Shown piece by piece: positions 1 through 7,967 of a stretch of DNA of 48,050 nt (within the stretch, counting starts at the first letter, position 1; each line of letters starts with the position of its first letter). The position numbers and the translations under genes are program-made. The stretch is taken from assembly GCA_964343505.1 (NCBI GenBank), contig CAYFJU010000014.1, forward strand, positions 1 to 48,050, written 5' to 3'. The notes beneath the pieces are model-generated. The model made no database searches. It had not been told where the DNA came from and saw only the letters and a list, made by a program, of their open reading frames with translations. Origin of the DNA: TCS55 sp964343505. Lineage in GTDB: Bacteria > Fidelibacterota > Marinisomatia > Marinisomatales > TCS55.

Positions 1-82
1 ATTTATCAAGTAAGGAAAAAGTAACTGTTGAATAACTAGTATACACCAAAAAGTAAACGACTTTTATACACTTAATCCTAAT

Positions 83-117
83 AAAGCCTTCGGGGAAACT
101 CGGAGGCTTTTTGTTTT
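83..117 (+). terminator. Rho-independent terminator at the left edge
   Basis: A stem of about 11 pairs (AAAGCCTTCGGG against CTCGGAGGCTTT, with two G-U pairs) closes a GAAA loop and is followed by a T-rich stretch. It probably ends transcription of a gene lying left of the window and insulates the mannosidase operon. The 80 bases before it contain no recognisable gene. Confidence 0.75.
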
Positions 118-207
118 ATGCCCAGGTTTAATGGCTAAATCACCCATTGTTGAAATGGATTATTTATCTAACTTTTATAGTCAATAAACTCACTAATCGG
201 AACATTC

Positions 208-2418
208 ATGAAACGGATTGTCTTTTTAATATTTTTTATTCAACTCCTCACTGCACAAAAACCGGTGGATTATGTCAATCCACTCATCGGTACCTCCAAC
301 TATGGTGCTGCCTATCCCGGCCCGGTTTACCCGAGGGGGATGGCCAGTGTATCGCCATTCAACGTTGCCGGGAAACAAAATGTTTTTGAAAAAGACAGCC
401 AATGGTTGTCCAATCCTTATGTTTGTGAAAATACTTTCTTGACCGGTTTCAGTCATGTGAATCTCAGCGGTGTGGGGTGCCCAGACTTAGGCGTAATTCT
501 ATTAATGCCAACCAATGGAAAACTGGAAACAGATCATTTGCAGTATGGATCCACATACTCTGAAGAAATAGCAAAAACTGGCTATTATAGTAATCGACTT
601 GATAAGTATAATATTAAAACGGAAATGACGGCCTCGAAACGGGTGGGTGTCAGCCGATATACCTTTCCCCAAGGGGAGTCTCATATTTTACTGAATTTAG
701 GATTGGGTCTGACTAATGAGCAGGGGGCCATGGTGCATATAGTATCCCCTACCGAGGTTGAAGGGATGCGTTCGGTTGGCTCTTTTTGTTATAATAGTCC
801 GGAGAAAGCTTACCCGGTTTTTTTCGTGGCACGATTCTCCCGTCCCGCCGAAGAATTAGGTGTATGGAAAACACCGGATAGATACGAAGGCGTAGAGGCG
901 CAGTGGATGGGGTATAATGGGAAAACACGTCTGATGGATGGGGCCACCCAAATGGTGGTTGGAGACAGTATCGGTACGTACTTTACTTACCAATTTGATG
1001 AGGAAACAGATGTGGAAGTAAAAATAGGCATTTCCTATGTGAGTATTGAAAATGCCCGGGAAAACCTTAAAAAGGAAGTGGGCCGAAAATCATTTGAACA
1101 ACTATATAAAGAAAGTGTATCTGCATGGAATGAAGTCCTGTCCCGAATTGAGGTTGAAGGGGGTACGGAGGAGGATAAGACCATTTTTTATACAGCCCTT
1201 TATCATACCCAAATTCATCCCAATACTTTGAATGATTATAATGGGGAGTATCCCAAGATTAACCGTAGTGAAATCGGGAAGACGCAAGAAACGCGTTACA
1301 CTGTTTTCTCCCTCTGGGACACGTACCGAAACCTTCATCAATTATTGTCCTTAGTTTATCCAACACAACAATCGGATATGGTGAAAAGTATGCTGGATAT
1401 GGCGGATGAAAATGGGTGGCTGCCCAAATGGGAGTTGAATTCGACGGAGACATTTACCATGGTGGGGGACCCGGCGAGCATTGTGATCGCTGATACCTAT
1501 TTGAAAGGTATACAGGATTTTGATGTAGAAATGGGTTACCGTGCTATGCTGAAAAGTGCCGATCAAATTGAGGGTAATCCCCTGCGCCCCGGACTTCGGG
1601 ACTATATTCAAAAAGGGTATTTGACCACAAACCATAAGGGCAGTGTCTCCACCACATTGGAATACAACGCCGCGGACTTTGCCATTTCAAGGATGGCTGA
1701 TGCACTTGGAAAAAAATCGGATCATAATCGGTTTTCAAAAAGGTCACAATCCTATAAAAAATTATTTGATTCGAAGTTGAATCTTATGCGTCCACGAAAT
1801 TCGGATGAGTCATGGTATGAACCATTCGACCCTTACGCCGGGGCCAACTTCACGAAAAATGAAGGATTTATCGAAGGGAACGCATTTCAGTATTCATTCA
1901 TGGCTTCCCACGACATTCCCGGATTAATCGACCTTATGGGCGGCGGTGAACCATTTGTCAGTCAGCTTCAGCAGGTTTTCGATAATAATCAATTTGACAT
2001 GGCCAATGAGCCGGACATCGCCTATCCATATTTGTTCAATTATATAAAAGGGGAAGAATGGCAGACGCAAAAAACAGTTCGCCAACTGGTTCTAAAATAT
2101 TTTCAGAATATTCCCAAAGGCTTACCCGGGAATGATGATACGGGGACCATGTCGGCTTGGCTGATTTTTTCGATGATGGGGCTTTATCCCGTCATACCGG
2201 GAGAACCGGTTTATACCCTTTCGGCACCCATGTTTGACAAAGTCACCATTCAATTGGATCGGAAATATTATCACAATAAAAAAATTGTGATTAATCGGAC
2301 GGGGGCAAAAGACGGTTTTATCAAAAAGATTGAACTAAACGGGAAAGCTTATGAAAGTTATTTTATTAATCATGAGGATTTGGTAAACGGTAAAATAATA
2401 GACTTTGTTCTGGAATAA
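208..2418 (+). CDS. GH92 family alpha-mannosidase, secreted
   Basis: Exo-acting, calcium-dependent alpha-mannosidase of glycoside hydrolase family 92, expected to trim alpha-linked mannose from N-glycan or mannan-type substrates in the periplasm or at the cell surface. Seen: a hydrophobic signal peptide at residues 1-17 ending in TAQ, then the family N-terminal motif VDYVNPLIGTSNYG. The C-terminal half carries EGNAFQYSF (E556, the position expected for the general acid) and GNDDTGTMSAW near 641-651, whose aspartates hold the expected general base, followed by GLYPVIPG. The length of 736 aa is normal for the family. It is followed after 15 bases by a DUF4838 lipoprotein, suggesting a two-gene glycan-degradation unit. 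No SusC/SusD pair is beside it. Linkage specificity (1,2, 1,3 or 1,4) cannot be read from the sequence. Confidence 0.93.
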   Translation: MKRIVFLIFFIQLLTAQKPVDYVNPLIGTSNYGAAYPGPVYPRGMASVSPFNVAGKQNVFEKDSQWLSNPYVCENTFLTGFSHVNLSGVGCPDLGVILLMPTNGKLETDHLQYGSTYSEEIAKTGYYSNRLDKYNIKTEMTASKRVGVSRYTFPQGESHILLNLGLGLTNEQGAMVHIVSPTEVEGMRSVGSFCYNSPEKAYPVFFVARFSRPAEELGVWKTPDRYEGVEAQWMGYNGKTRLMDGATQMVVGDSIGTYFTYQFDEETDVEVKIGISYVSIENARENLKKEVGRKSFEQLYKESVSAWNEVLSRIEVEGGTEEDKTIFYTALYHTQIHPNTLNDYNGEYPKINRSEIGKTQETRYTVFSLWDTYRNLHQLLSLVYPTQQSDMVKSMLDMADENGWLPKWELNSTETFTMVGDPASIVIADTYLKGIQDFDVEMGYRAMLKSADQIEGNPLRPGLRDYIQKGYLTTNHKGSVSTTLEYNAADFAISRMADALGKKSDHNRFSKRSQSYKKLFDSKLNLMRPRNSDESWYEPFDPYAGANFTKNEGFIEGNAFQYSFMASHDIPGLIDLMGGGEPFVSQLQQVFDNNQFDMANEPDIAYPYLFNYIKGEEWQTQKTVRQLVLKYFQNIPKGLPGNDDTGTMSAWLIFSMMGLYPVIPGEPVYTLSAPMFDKVTIQLDRKYYHNKKIVINRTGAKDGFIKKIELNGKAYESYFINHEDLVNGKIIDFVLE

Positions 2419-2433
2419 TAAAGAAAGGTTGGA

Positions 2434-4686
2434 ATGGTGGACTATAGATCAATCTATGACAAAATATTTTTAAGTTTTCTCACGCTTCTCTTGTTTTCAT
2501 GTAAGACTGGAAACAAGATAGTATTGGTCTATAATGGTCAGACCAATTATGAAATTGTGATTGCCGATATTTCCTCGGAACGAGAACTGCATGCCGCACA
2601 GGAATTACAAAAATACCTGGAAAAAATATCAACTGTTCAATTTCCAATTGTCAATCATAATGGACTTGATCCGGAAAAGGATCATATCTTTATTGGTGGC
2701 GCCAATTCATCCAAATTATCAGCTCATGAGATAAGGATAAATAGAGATGGAAAGGATTTGATCATAAAAGGTGGGTCAGAAGAATCAACCGTATTTGCCG
2801 TGTATGAATTCCTGGAAAAATTTATCGATTGCCGATGGTATGCTCCCGATGCAGAATATGTACCCAATCAAAAAGATATTGTATTAAAAACACCGATAAA
2901 TCATTCATATATACCCGATATCACCACCCGCACCGTTCATTCAAAATTGTTTTACCAAAACCCAGATTTTGCCGCTAAACATAAAGTAAGCACTTTAGCC
3001 TTCCCATACTACGTCCCCAAAGCACGGGTACACACCTTTCATAGTTTTATGCCGGAAGAGGTCTTCTATGAAGCCCATCCGGAATACTATGCCTGGCGCG
3101 GTGAAAAAAGGTTGCCGACCCAGCTATGCCTGACTAGCGTGGATGTGTTTGAAATTGTCAAAGATTCGGTGCAGACCTATTTCGACCAATTTCCAGAGGC
3201 ATCGGTGATTTCCGTCAGCCAGGATGATAACCAGCAATACTGTCTGTGCGAAAATTGTGAAGCCATTAATCAGGCCGAAGGGAGTCCTGCGGGGTCTGTC
3301 ATTCGTTTTGTGAATAAGATTGCATCCCACTTTCCTGACAAGACAATTTCTACTTTGGCTTACCAGTATACACGGTCACCGAGCATGACCAAACCGGCTG
3401 AAAATGTACTGATTACCTTATGTTCCATCGAATGTGACCGGAGCGGACCTATATCCGAAAAATGTAAAGCTTTCGCGAACGATCTAGAAGGGTGGAGCCG
3501 GTTGACCGAAAATGTGAGGATCTGGGATTACACCACCCAATTCACCAATTTTCTGGCGCCATTTCCCAACCTCCATACGCTTCAACCCAATATTCAATTA
3601 TTCCGGGACAATAACGCCCAATGGATATTTGAACAGCACAGCTATAACCCCAGTGAACTGTTTGAATTGCGCTCCTATGTCACGGCCAAACTATTGTGGA
3701 ATCCAGACCGGGATGTGGATGAATTGATGGATGAATTTTTAAACGGCTATTATGAAGCCGGGGGGAAGTATATCCGTAAATATATTGATCTCATCCATCA
3801 GCAAATTCAAAAAGATACGGATTTCTTTTTATTTCTCTATGGGGACCCTTCTCAGGCATTTTCATCCTTTTTGAGTCCGGAATTGTTGCAATCATATCAT
3901 CGAATTTTTGATCGGTCAGAAGAGGCTGTGAGCAGAAAACCGGAAGTCCTGCGACGTGTGAAAACGGCCCGGCTGGGGGTTGACTATTCCACTCTGGAAG
4001 CTTGTCGGAAAAATATATCAGCGGAATTCAAAATGGTGGATGAAGCAGCGGATGGTCAAAAATCAATCAACCTTTTGACCGAAACGCGCCTGGAAAATTT
4101 TAAGACGATCACCGAACAGGCCCAGATTACACGAATGAATGAGATGGGCTTTACCGTCGGTGAATATTACACCAATTATAAAAATGCCCTGGCGGTAGCA
4201 ACCAAGCCCAATAAGGCATCGGGGATGCCTGTTACCCTGTTGACGGAAGCGAAAAAGTATGCCAATGAAGATCCCCAAGTTTTAACGGATGGCGCCTTGG
4301 GGGGCAGCAGTTTTTATGCCAACTGGCTGGGGTTTGAGGGGAATCATATGGAAGCGGTGATTGATCTAGGCGAAACCCAATCAATCAGTTCAATTAGTAC
4401 CGCTTTTCTCCAAGTGACCAACCACATTGTCTTTTTTCCCGTATCGGTCACCTATTATTATGCTGCTGCTGATCGAGTCTTTAAAAAACTGGGGAGAATT
4501 GAAAACGGCAGTCCCCTAACGAAAAAAAGTAAAGTAAACGATATCCAATATTTCAACCTGGAATTTAAGGCACGGGGAGCCCGTTACATCAAAATAGAAG
4601 CGCGGAATGTATTGGAAGCGCCATACTGGCACCATGGTGCCGGCTTGCCGGCGTGGATATTTGCCGATGAAGTGATTGTGGATTGA
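2434..4686 (+). CDS. DUF4838 lipoprotein with C-terminal discoidin-like domain
   Basis: Probable carbohydrate-active surface or periplasmic lipoprotein. Seen: a short cytoplasmic stretch, a hydrophobic segment and a lipobox LFSC with Cys23 as the lipidation site. An N-terminal domain of the type that precedes GH67/GH20-like barrels follows (HAAQELQKYLEKI near 50-65). The DUF4838 core has the signature SQDDNQQYCLCENC around 260-275, where closely spaced cysteines may bind a metal or form disulfides. From about residue 590 to the end a beta-rich region (VLTDGALGG, then AVIDLGETQSISSI) resembles F5/8 type C (CBM32-like) modules. An AAAGG Shine-Dalgarno lies about seven bases before the ATG, and the gene follows GH92 with a 15-base gap, so co-transcription is likely. 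Enzymatic activity of DUF4838 is not something I can assign; carbohydrate binding or hydrolysis is inferred from domain company. Confidence 0.85.
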   Translation: MVDYRSIYDKIFLSFLTLLLFSCKTGNKIVLVYNGQTNYEIVIADISSERELHAAQELQKYLEKISTVQFPIVNHNGLDPEKDHIFIGGANSSKLSAHEIRINRDGKDLIIKGGSEESTVFAVYEFLEKFIDCRWYAPDAEYVPNQKDIVLKTPINHSYIPDITTRTVHSKLFYQNPDFAAKHKVSTLAFPYYVPKARVHTFHSFMPEEVFYEAHPEYYAWRGEKRLPTQLCLTSVDVFEIVKDSVQTYFDQFPEASVISVSQDDNQQYCLCENCEAINQAEGSPAGSVIRFVNKIASHFPDKTISTLAYQYTRSPSMTKPAENVLITLCSIECDRSGPISEKCKAFANDLEGWSRLTENVRIWDYTTQFTNFLAPFPNLHTLQPNIQLFRDNNAQWIFEQHSYNPSELFELRSYVTAKLLWNPDRDVDELMDEFLNGYYEAGGKYIRKYIDLIHQQIQKDTDFFLFLYGDPSQAFSSFLSPELLQSYHRIFDRSEEAVSRKPEVLRRVKTARLGVDYSTLEACRKNISAEFKMVDEAADGQKSINLLTETRLENFKTITEQAQITRMNEMGFTVGEYYTNYKNALAVATKPNKASGMPVTLLTEAKKYANEDPQVLTDGALGGSSFYANWLGFEGNHMEAVIDLGETQSISSISTAFLQVTNHIVFFPVSVTYYYAAADRVFKKLGRIENGSPLTKKSKVNDIQYFNLEFKARGARYIKIEARNVLEAPYWHHGAGLPAWIFADEVIVD

Positions 4687-4694
4687 TTAGAGTA

Positions 4695-4727
4695 AAGTTT
4701 ACTAAACCTTCAAGGTTTAGTAAACTT
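4695..4727. terminator. 16-bp palindrome between convergent genes
   Basis: The arms AAGTTTACTAAACCTT and AAGGTTTAGTAAACTT are perfect reverse complements around a single C. The element lies between the stop of the DUF4838 gene and the stop of the convergent SDR gene, so it can serve as a bidirectional terminator. It has no long T-run, and it also resembles short dispersed intergenic palindromes, so a repeat-family origin is possible. Confidence 0.6.
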
Positions 4728-4738
4728 ATTGGAAAGCG

Positions 4739-5479
4739 TCAAGACCGCAGGTAGGATGCGCCATTCACATCCACGATGCAGCCCGTGAGAAAGTCATTTC
4801 CTTCTGAGGCCAGCCACAAGGCGGTGCGTGCCACCTCTTCCGGTTTGGCGACACGGTTCAACGGGCTCTGGGCTTTAATCGAATCATCGACAATATCAGC
4901 CACCCGTTCCGTTGCAACAAATCCTGGTGCGATTGTATAAACAAAAATATTGTCCTTGGCCAGGGCCAGGGCCATGGATTGCCCCAAGGCATTGAGACCC
5001 GCTTTGCTGGCCCCGTAGGCCGGCGCTTTGGGTTCGCCCCGAAAGGCGCCACGGGAGGAAATATTCACAAACTTTCCGCCGCCATTTTTTTGCATTACTT
5101 TCGCTGCGCAGAACATGAGATAAGCCGGACCCATTAAATTCGCGCCGATCGTCCGCCCCCAAACATCCAGCCAATCATCGAAAGAGAGTGAATCAAAGTT
5201 GTACTGCTCTACAACCGCTGCATTGTTCACCACCACATTGATTGAGTCGACCGATTGAACCAGGTTTTCCACTTCACCCGGTTTTGATAAATCTGCCTGA
5301 AGGGTTGAATGACCATCTCCCGATAAAGACGCGAGTGTTTGCTCTGCACCATTTTTATTGGAATGATAATGGACAGCAACAGTAGCATTTGCATTTGCGA
5401 ACACTTCACAAATGGCCCGGCCGATCCCACCGGAGCCGCCGGTGACCAAAACGGTCTTTCCTGTAAAATCAATCGTCAT
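4739..5479 (-). CDS. SDR family NAD(P)-dependent oxidoreductase (FabG-like)
   Basis: Classical short-chain dehydrogenase/reductase of 246 aa. Seen: the dinucleotide-binding TGGSGGIG motif at residues 13-20, NNAA at 85-88, and a catalytic set of Ser142 with Tyr155 and Lys159 (YGASK), followed by the APGFVATE segment and the C-terminal GCIVDVNG that closes the active site. Family knowledge says it reduces a carbonyl or oxidises an alcohol. FabG-like 3-oxoacyl-ACP reduction is one option, but substrate cannot be deduced. It is the last gene of a four-gene minus-strand operon: its start overlaps the stop of the upstream 88-aa membrane protein by 11 bases, implying translational coupling. It ends just before a palindrome shared with the convergent neighbour. 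Confidence 0.88.
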   Translation of the reverse strand: MTIDFTGKTVLVTGGSGGIGRAICEVFANANATVAVHYHSNKNGAEQTLASLSGDGHSTLQADLSKPGEVENLVQSVDSINVVVNNAAVVEQYNFDSLSFDDWLDVWGRTIGANLMGPAYLMFCAAKVMQKNGGGKFVNISSRGAFRGEPKAPAYGASKAGLNALGQSMALALAKDNIFVYTIAPGFVATERVADIVDDSIKAQSPLNRVAKPEEVARTALWLASEGNDFLTGCIVDVNGASYLRS

Positions 5480-5735
5480 GAGATAAGGATTTAAAATATT
5501 GTATTAAGGCGTATATTTCCACGCCCATTCCGGCCAAAAGGAAAATTACGGATGCGGGTTTCAAGAAACTTAAATGTGTCCAGACAAAGACAGCGTATAA
5601 AAGGATGCCTGAAATTATGCAGTATTTTCCGATTCGATGAAAGGGGCTGGAAACTTCCATGCGGCGGACGCTTTTTGGATATTCTTTTTCAACCCAATCG
5701 TCCAGTTCCTTTTTTTCTTCCGGCGTCATTCTCAT
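5469..5735 (-). CDS. Small two-TM membrane protein, 88 aa
   Basis: Unrecognised protein. The start chosen is the internal ATG giving MRMTPEEKKELDDW, because AGGAAG lies eight bases before it and because a 45-aa gene upstream ends at exactly this ATG (ATGA overlap). A longer frame extending to 5852 would need unlikely N-terminal sequence overlapping that gene. Seen: a charged cytoplasmic-type N-terminus of about 35 residues, then two hydrophobic segments (about 37-57 and 60-80), and an acidic end SLSHDD. It sits between a small membrane protein and an SDR enzyme in a tightly coupled operon. No function can be assigned. Confidence 0.7.
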   Translation of the reverse strand: MRMTPEEKKELDDWVEKEYPKSVRRMEVSSPFHRIGKYCIISGILLYAVFVWTHLSFLKPASVIFLLAGMGVEIYALIQYFKSLSHDD

Positions 5736-5869
5736 TTGATAATCTTCCTTAGGCCAATCCTCATAAAAGAGAGCGCAATTGCAACCACCACATCTGCTAA
5801 TGGTGGTACGGCCGGAAAACCAAAATTCCAGGCCACAATGCCTGAGAGCCAAATAAAATAAATTCTCAT
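5732..5869 (-). CDS. 45-aa hydrophobic mini-protein in a coupled operon
   Basis: A 45-codon gene beginning MRIYFIWLSGIVAWNFGFP and ending RKIIK. Its ATG overlaps the stop of the upstream thioredoxin-like lipoprotein gene (ATGA), and its TGA overlaps the ATG of the next gene (ATGA). A frame kept open with four-base overlaps at both ends is strong evidence that it is translated. Seen: a hydrophobic N-terminal half, a proline-containing turn (FPAVPP), a second hydrophobic stretch, and a basic C-terminus, compatible with one or two membrane segments with the C-terminus inside. Function unknown; it may associate with the 88-aa membrane neighbour. Confidence 0.65.
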   Translation of the reverse strand: MRIYFIWLSGIVAWNFGFPAVPPLADVVVAIALSFMRIGLRKIIK

Positions 5870-6369
5870 TTTTTGTCCGTTAAAATTTGTTGAATATGGG
5901 CTTCCAAAGATCCCTTCGGTTCCTCAATGATACGCCCGATTTCCTGATCATCCTGGTAAAAAATGATGGTGGGCGTTTTCTGAATATCAAAATGCGAATA
6001 GTCCTTGAAATACCCTGTTTTATCTTTTTTCAATCCAATGATTTCAGATTTGGTATCATCATAATTCAGGTCATCTAAAATTTTGTAGAGCCGCGGGACT
6101 TCCCGTTGGCTGTCATGGCACCAGGTGCCCATGAACACTTTGATTTCTGTTTTATTCAGCATGGATAAATCGAATCTCTTCAGATTGGGTGAATAAGTGT
6201 CATAGTGCTCTGGGAACCAGGTATAGGCATCATGGTTTTGAAGCAGTGCTTTGTTCAAAACGCCAAAATGGTATCCATCTTCGAATACCGGATTGTGTTT
6301 AAGCCCAGGAATTCGTCCTGCGCAACCGGACAAAAAGACACACAACAGGATAATTATGATTGATTTCAT
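5866..6369 (-). CDS. Thioredoxin-fold lipoprotein with a WCHDS site
   Basis: Periplasm-facing thioredoxin-like lipoprotein of 167 aa. Seen: a signal segment with lipobox LSGC (Cys16), then a thioredoxin fold in which the usual WCxxC is replaced by W83-C-H-D-S87, so only one active-site cysteine remains. The cis-proline motif KTPTIIFY is present around 131-138. Such single-cysteine TlpA-like proteins cannot form the usual intramolecular disulfide; they are suspected to act as reductases or isomerases needing an external thiol, or as peroxide- or protein-binding forms. It is the first gene of the operon that continues with the 45-aa protein, the 88-aa protein and the SDR. The 149 bases upstream have no obvious promoter box. 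Confidence 0.8.
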   Translation of the reverse strand: MKSIIIILLCVFLSGCAGRIPGLKHNPVFEDGYHFGVLNKALLQNHDAYTWFPEHYDTYSPNLKRFDLSMLNKTEIKVFMGTWCHDSQREVPRLYKILDDLNYDDTKSEIIGLKKDKTGYFKDYSHFDIQKTPTIIFYQDDQEIGRIIEEPKGSLEAHIQQILTDKK

Positions 6370-6518
6370 GGGGTGGAAATTAAGTCAGATTTAATTGTTG
6401 TTATAATCGGGTTTAACACCCTAAATCCATTTACATTGAAAAAACCAGCACAATGGTTAACAATGCTAATGAATAGGATTATACAAACAGTTTACGATCC
6501 AGTTCATACCTAAAAATG

Positions 6519-7358
6519 TTAAGAACTGAATTTAGATCCTACCGGCGCCCTGTATTTCTGAAAGGGAATCATGAGCAGGTTTTTGATGTTTGAGTTTTCT
6601 ATGGGAGCCATGTGGGTATCAATACCGTAGGTGAGCTCATCCATGCTTTTTACGGCGATGGCGGTGCGGAAAATGTGATCCCAAAGGGAGAAGATATTAC
6701 CATAATTCCGGTCCGTATGGGGTTGGATATAATGGTGGTGGACCTTGTGAAAATGGGGTGTAACAAATACATAGGCCAATATTTTATCCACGGTGCGGGG
6801 CGCTTGGATATTGGCATGGGTGAGATGGGCAAAAAATCCTGAAAGTGTTTGATACAGCATGACCACACCGAATGAAGCACCGGACACGAAAACGGCCAAC
6901 GCCGTGAATAATAATCGGAAAACACTTTCACCGGGATGATGACGTAAACCTGAAGTGACATCAATATAGGGATCGGTATGATGGATGATATGAAATTTCC
7001 ACATCCATTTGACTTGGTGCTCGATCCAGTGAATCAGCCAGGCACCGATCAAATCCATAAGCATTAATCCAAAAATGACATTGAGCCAGAGCGGCATTTC
7101 AAAAAAGTTTAAGATTCCCGTGCCATTGCGAGCATTATAATCCACTGCCAATAAAATAAGGGTGGCTCCGATCAGGTTGATGACTAAGGTGGTAAAGGTA
7201 AAGAAAATATTGAGCAGGGCGTGTTTTGTTTTGACGTAATTAAACCGAAACAGGGGAATGCCTGCTTCAAGAAGCAGAAAAAAAGTAAGTCCAACAACCA
7301 GGAAAACTGACCGGGTTGAGGAAGGGATTGTTTCAAAAAATTGAATGATATTTTCCAT
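6519..7358 (-). CDS. Sterol desaturase / fatty acid hydroxylase family protein
   Basis: Integral membrane di-iron oxygenase of the fatty acid hydroxylase superfamily, 279 aa, expected to hydroxylate or desaturate a lipid in the inner membrane using O2. Seen: several hydrophobic segments in the first 110 residues, then the histidine clusters HWIEH (110-114), HIIHH (123-127), HH (140-141), H178 and H181, and HFHKVHHH (202-209) with H214. This matches the spacing of the metal-binding histidines of the family. Aerobic or microaerobic metabolism is implied if the enzyme is functional. The substrate (sterol-like, carotenoid, alkylglycerol or fatty acid) cannot be read from the sequence. It is transcribed away from the TA locus on its right and has its own upstream region. 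Confidence 0.88.
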   Translation of the reverse strand: MENIIQFFETIPSSTRSVFLVVGLTFFLLLEAGIPLFRFNYVKTKHALLNIFFTFTTLVINLIGATLILLAVDYNARNGTGILNFFEMPLWLNVIFGLMLMDLIGAWLIHWIEHQVKWMWKFHIIHHTDPYIDVTSGLRHHPGESVFRLLFTALAVFVSGASFGVVMLYQTLSGFFAHLTHANIQAPRTVDKILAYVFVTPHFHKVHHHYIQPHTDRNYGNIFSLWDHIFRTAIAVKSMDELTYGIDTHMAPIENSNIKNLLMIPFQKYRAPVGSKFSS

Positions 7359-7422
7359 GAAAGCCTGTTATTTATCGGTGGAGACTAAAGAAATGGAAGG
7401 ATAAATTCAAATAAAAATCACC

Positions 7423-7470
7423 ATTACTAAATATTTTAGATGAGATCGTGGATTAGCAATATTTAGTAAT
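7423..7470. repeat. 13-bp inverted repeat in a divergent intergenic region
   Basis: ATTACTAAATATT (7423-7435) and AATATTTAGTAAT (7458-7470) are perfect inverted copies separated by 22 bases, between the divergently transcribed hydroxylase and antitoxin genes. Further right, GTACT-ATAAGA-AGTAC forms a small second palindrome just before the antitoxin RBS and could be an autoregulatory operator. An operator or a short dispersed repeat are equally possible for the larger element. Confidence 0.5.
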
Positions 7471-7528
7471 TTATGGCCGTTAAGGTACTATAAGAAGTAC
7501 TATATTCAGTATAAAATAAGGATCCAAA

Positions 7529-7723
7529 ATGAAAACAATTTCCGCCCAAGAAATTAAACGCCGAGGCATATCAGCAGTTGATGATGACCTGAAAAACGGG
7601 CCCGTTCACGTGATCAAGAATAACAAACTCAAATATGTGGTCATGGATGAGGAGAGTTATTCTGCTTTAATCTCAGAACAAGAAACAGCTTACGAAAATC
7701 GATTGAAAACTGCACTGACATAA
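7529..7723 (+). CDS. Type II antitoxin (RelB/Phd-like), truncated by an in-frame TAA
   Basis: Small antitoxin-like protein: MKTISAQEIKRRG at the start is the typical N-terminal DNA-binding/dimerisation segment, and VVMDEESYSALI is the conserved core. An AAGGA RBS precedes the ATG. After 64 codons a TAA interrupts the frame, but the same frame then continues for 25 more sense codons (VSQGKLQSHNSVDDLMDAID and on) to a second TAA ending at 7801. That segment is what the acidic toxin-binding tail of such antitoxins usually looks like. The simplest reading is a nonsense mutation that removed the C-terminus. A sequencing error at one base is the main alternative. The downstream RelE/YafQ-like toxin is displaced by a repeat, so the pair is probably inactive or altered. 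Confidence 0.72.
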   Translation: MKTISAQEIKRRGISAVDDDLKNGPVHVIKNNKLKYVVMDEESYSALISEQETAYENRLKTALT

Positions 7724-7806
7724 GTGAGCCAGGGAAAATTGCAATCTCACAATTCCGTTGATGACCTCATGGACGCCATTGATTTAACTGAAGAATCATA
7801 AATGGG

Positions 7807-7967
7807 TCTTCGCGAACGAGTCCGCCAAAAAGTGGGGGAGTGCGGCAATCTACTTTGCAAAGGGATATAATATTGGGATTGCTTCTCCCCGATATTGTCG
7901 GGGATCGCAATGACAGGTAAGGTATGTAAGTTAATCAAACCGCCTTCCTTTTGGCGGACGGCGAAGA
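7807..7967. repeat. Palindromic repeat element inserted in a TA locus
   Basis: Between the antitoxin frame and the toxin lies a compound palindrome. The outer arms are TCTTCGC..GTCCGCCAAAA (7807-7830) and TTTTGGCGGAC.GCGAAGA (7949-7967). The inner one is ATTGC (7878-7882) with CCCCGA and TCGGGG closing a loop, and GCAAT (7907-7911). The inner element has the form of the short imperfect hairpins dispersed in many bacterial genomes. TA genes normally overlap or abut, so an insertion separating them is the likely history. The right outer arm reads as toxin codons, so part of the symmetry may be fortuitous. Confidence 0.6.

Noticed and set aside
7721..7801. Stop-codon readthrough or recoding of the TAA in the antitoxin
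   Set aside because: TAA is rarely recoded, and I see no downstream stem typical of recoding signals. A nonsense mutation or a sequence error is simpler.
7802..7870. A 22-codon frame starting directly after the second antitoxin stop (MGLRERVRQK...) as the true toxin start
   Set aside because: It has no similarity to RelE N-termini, ends before the toxin core and is in a different frame from the toxin. It is the repeat read as protein.
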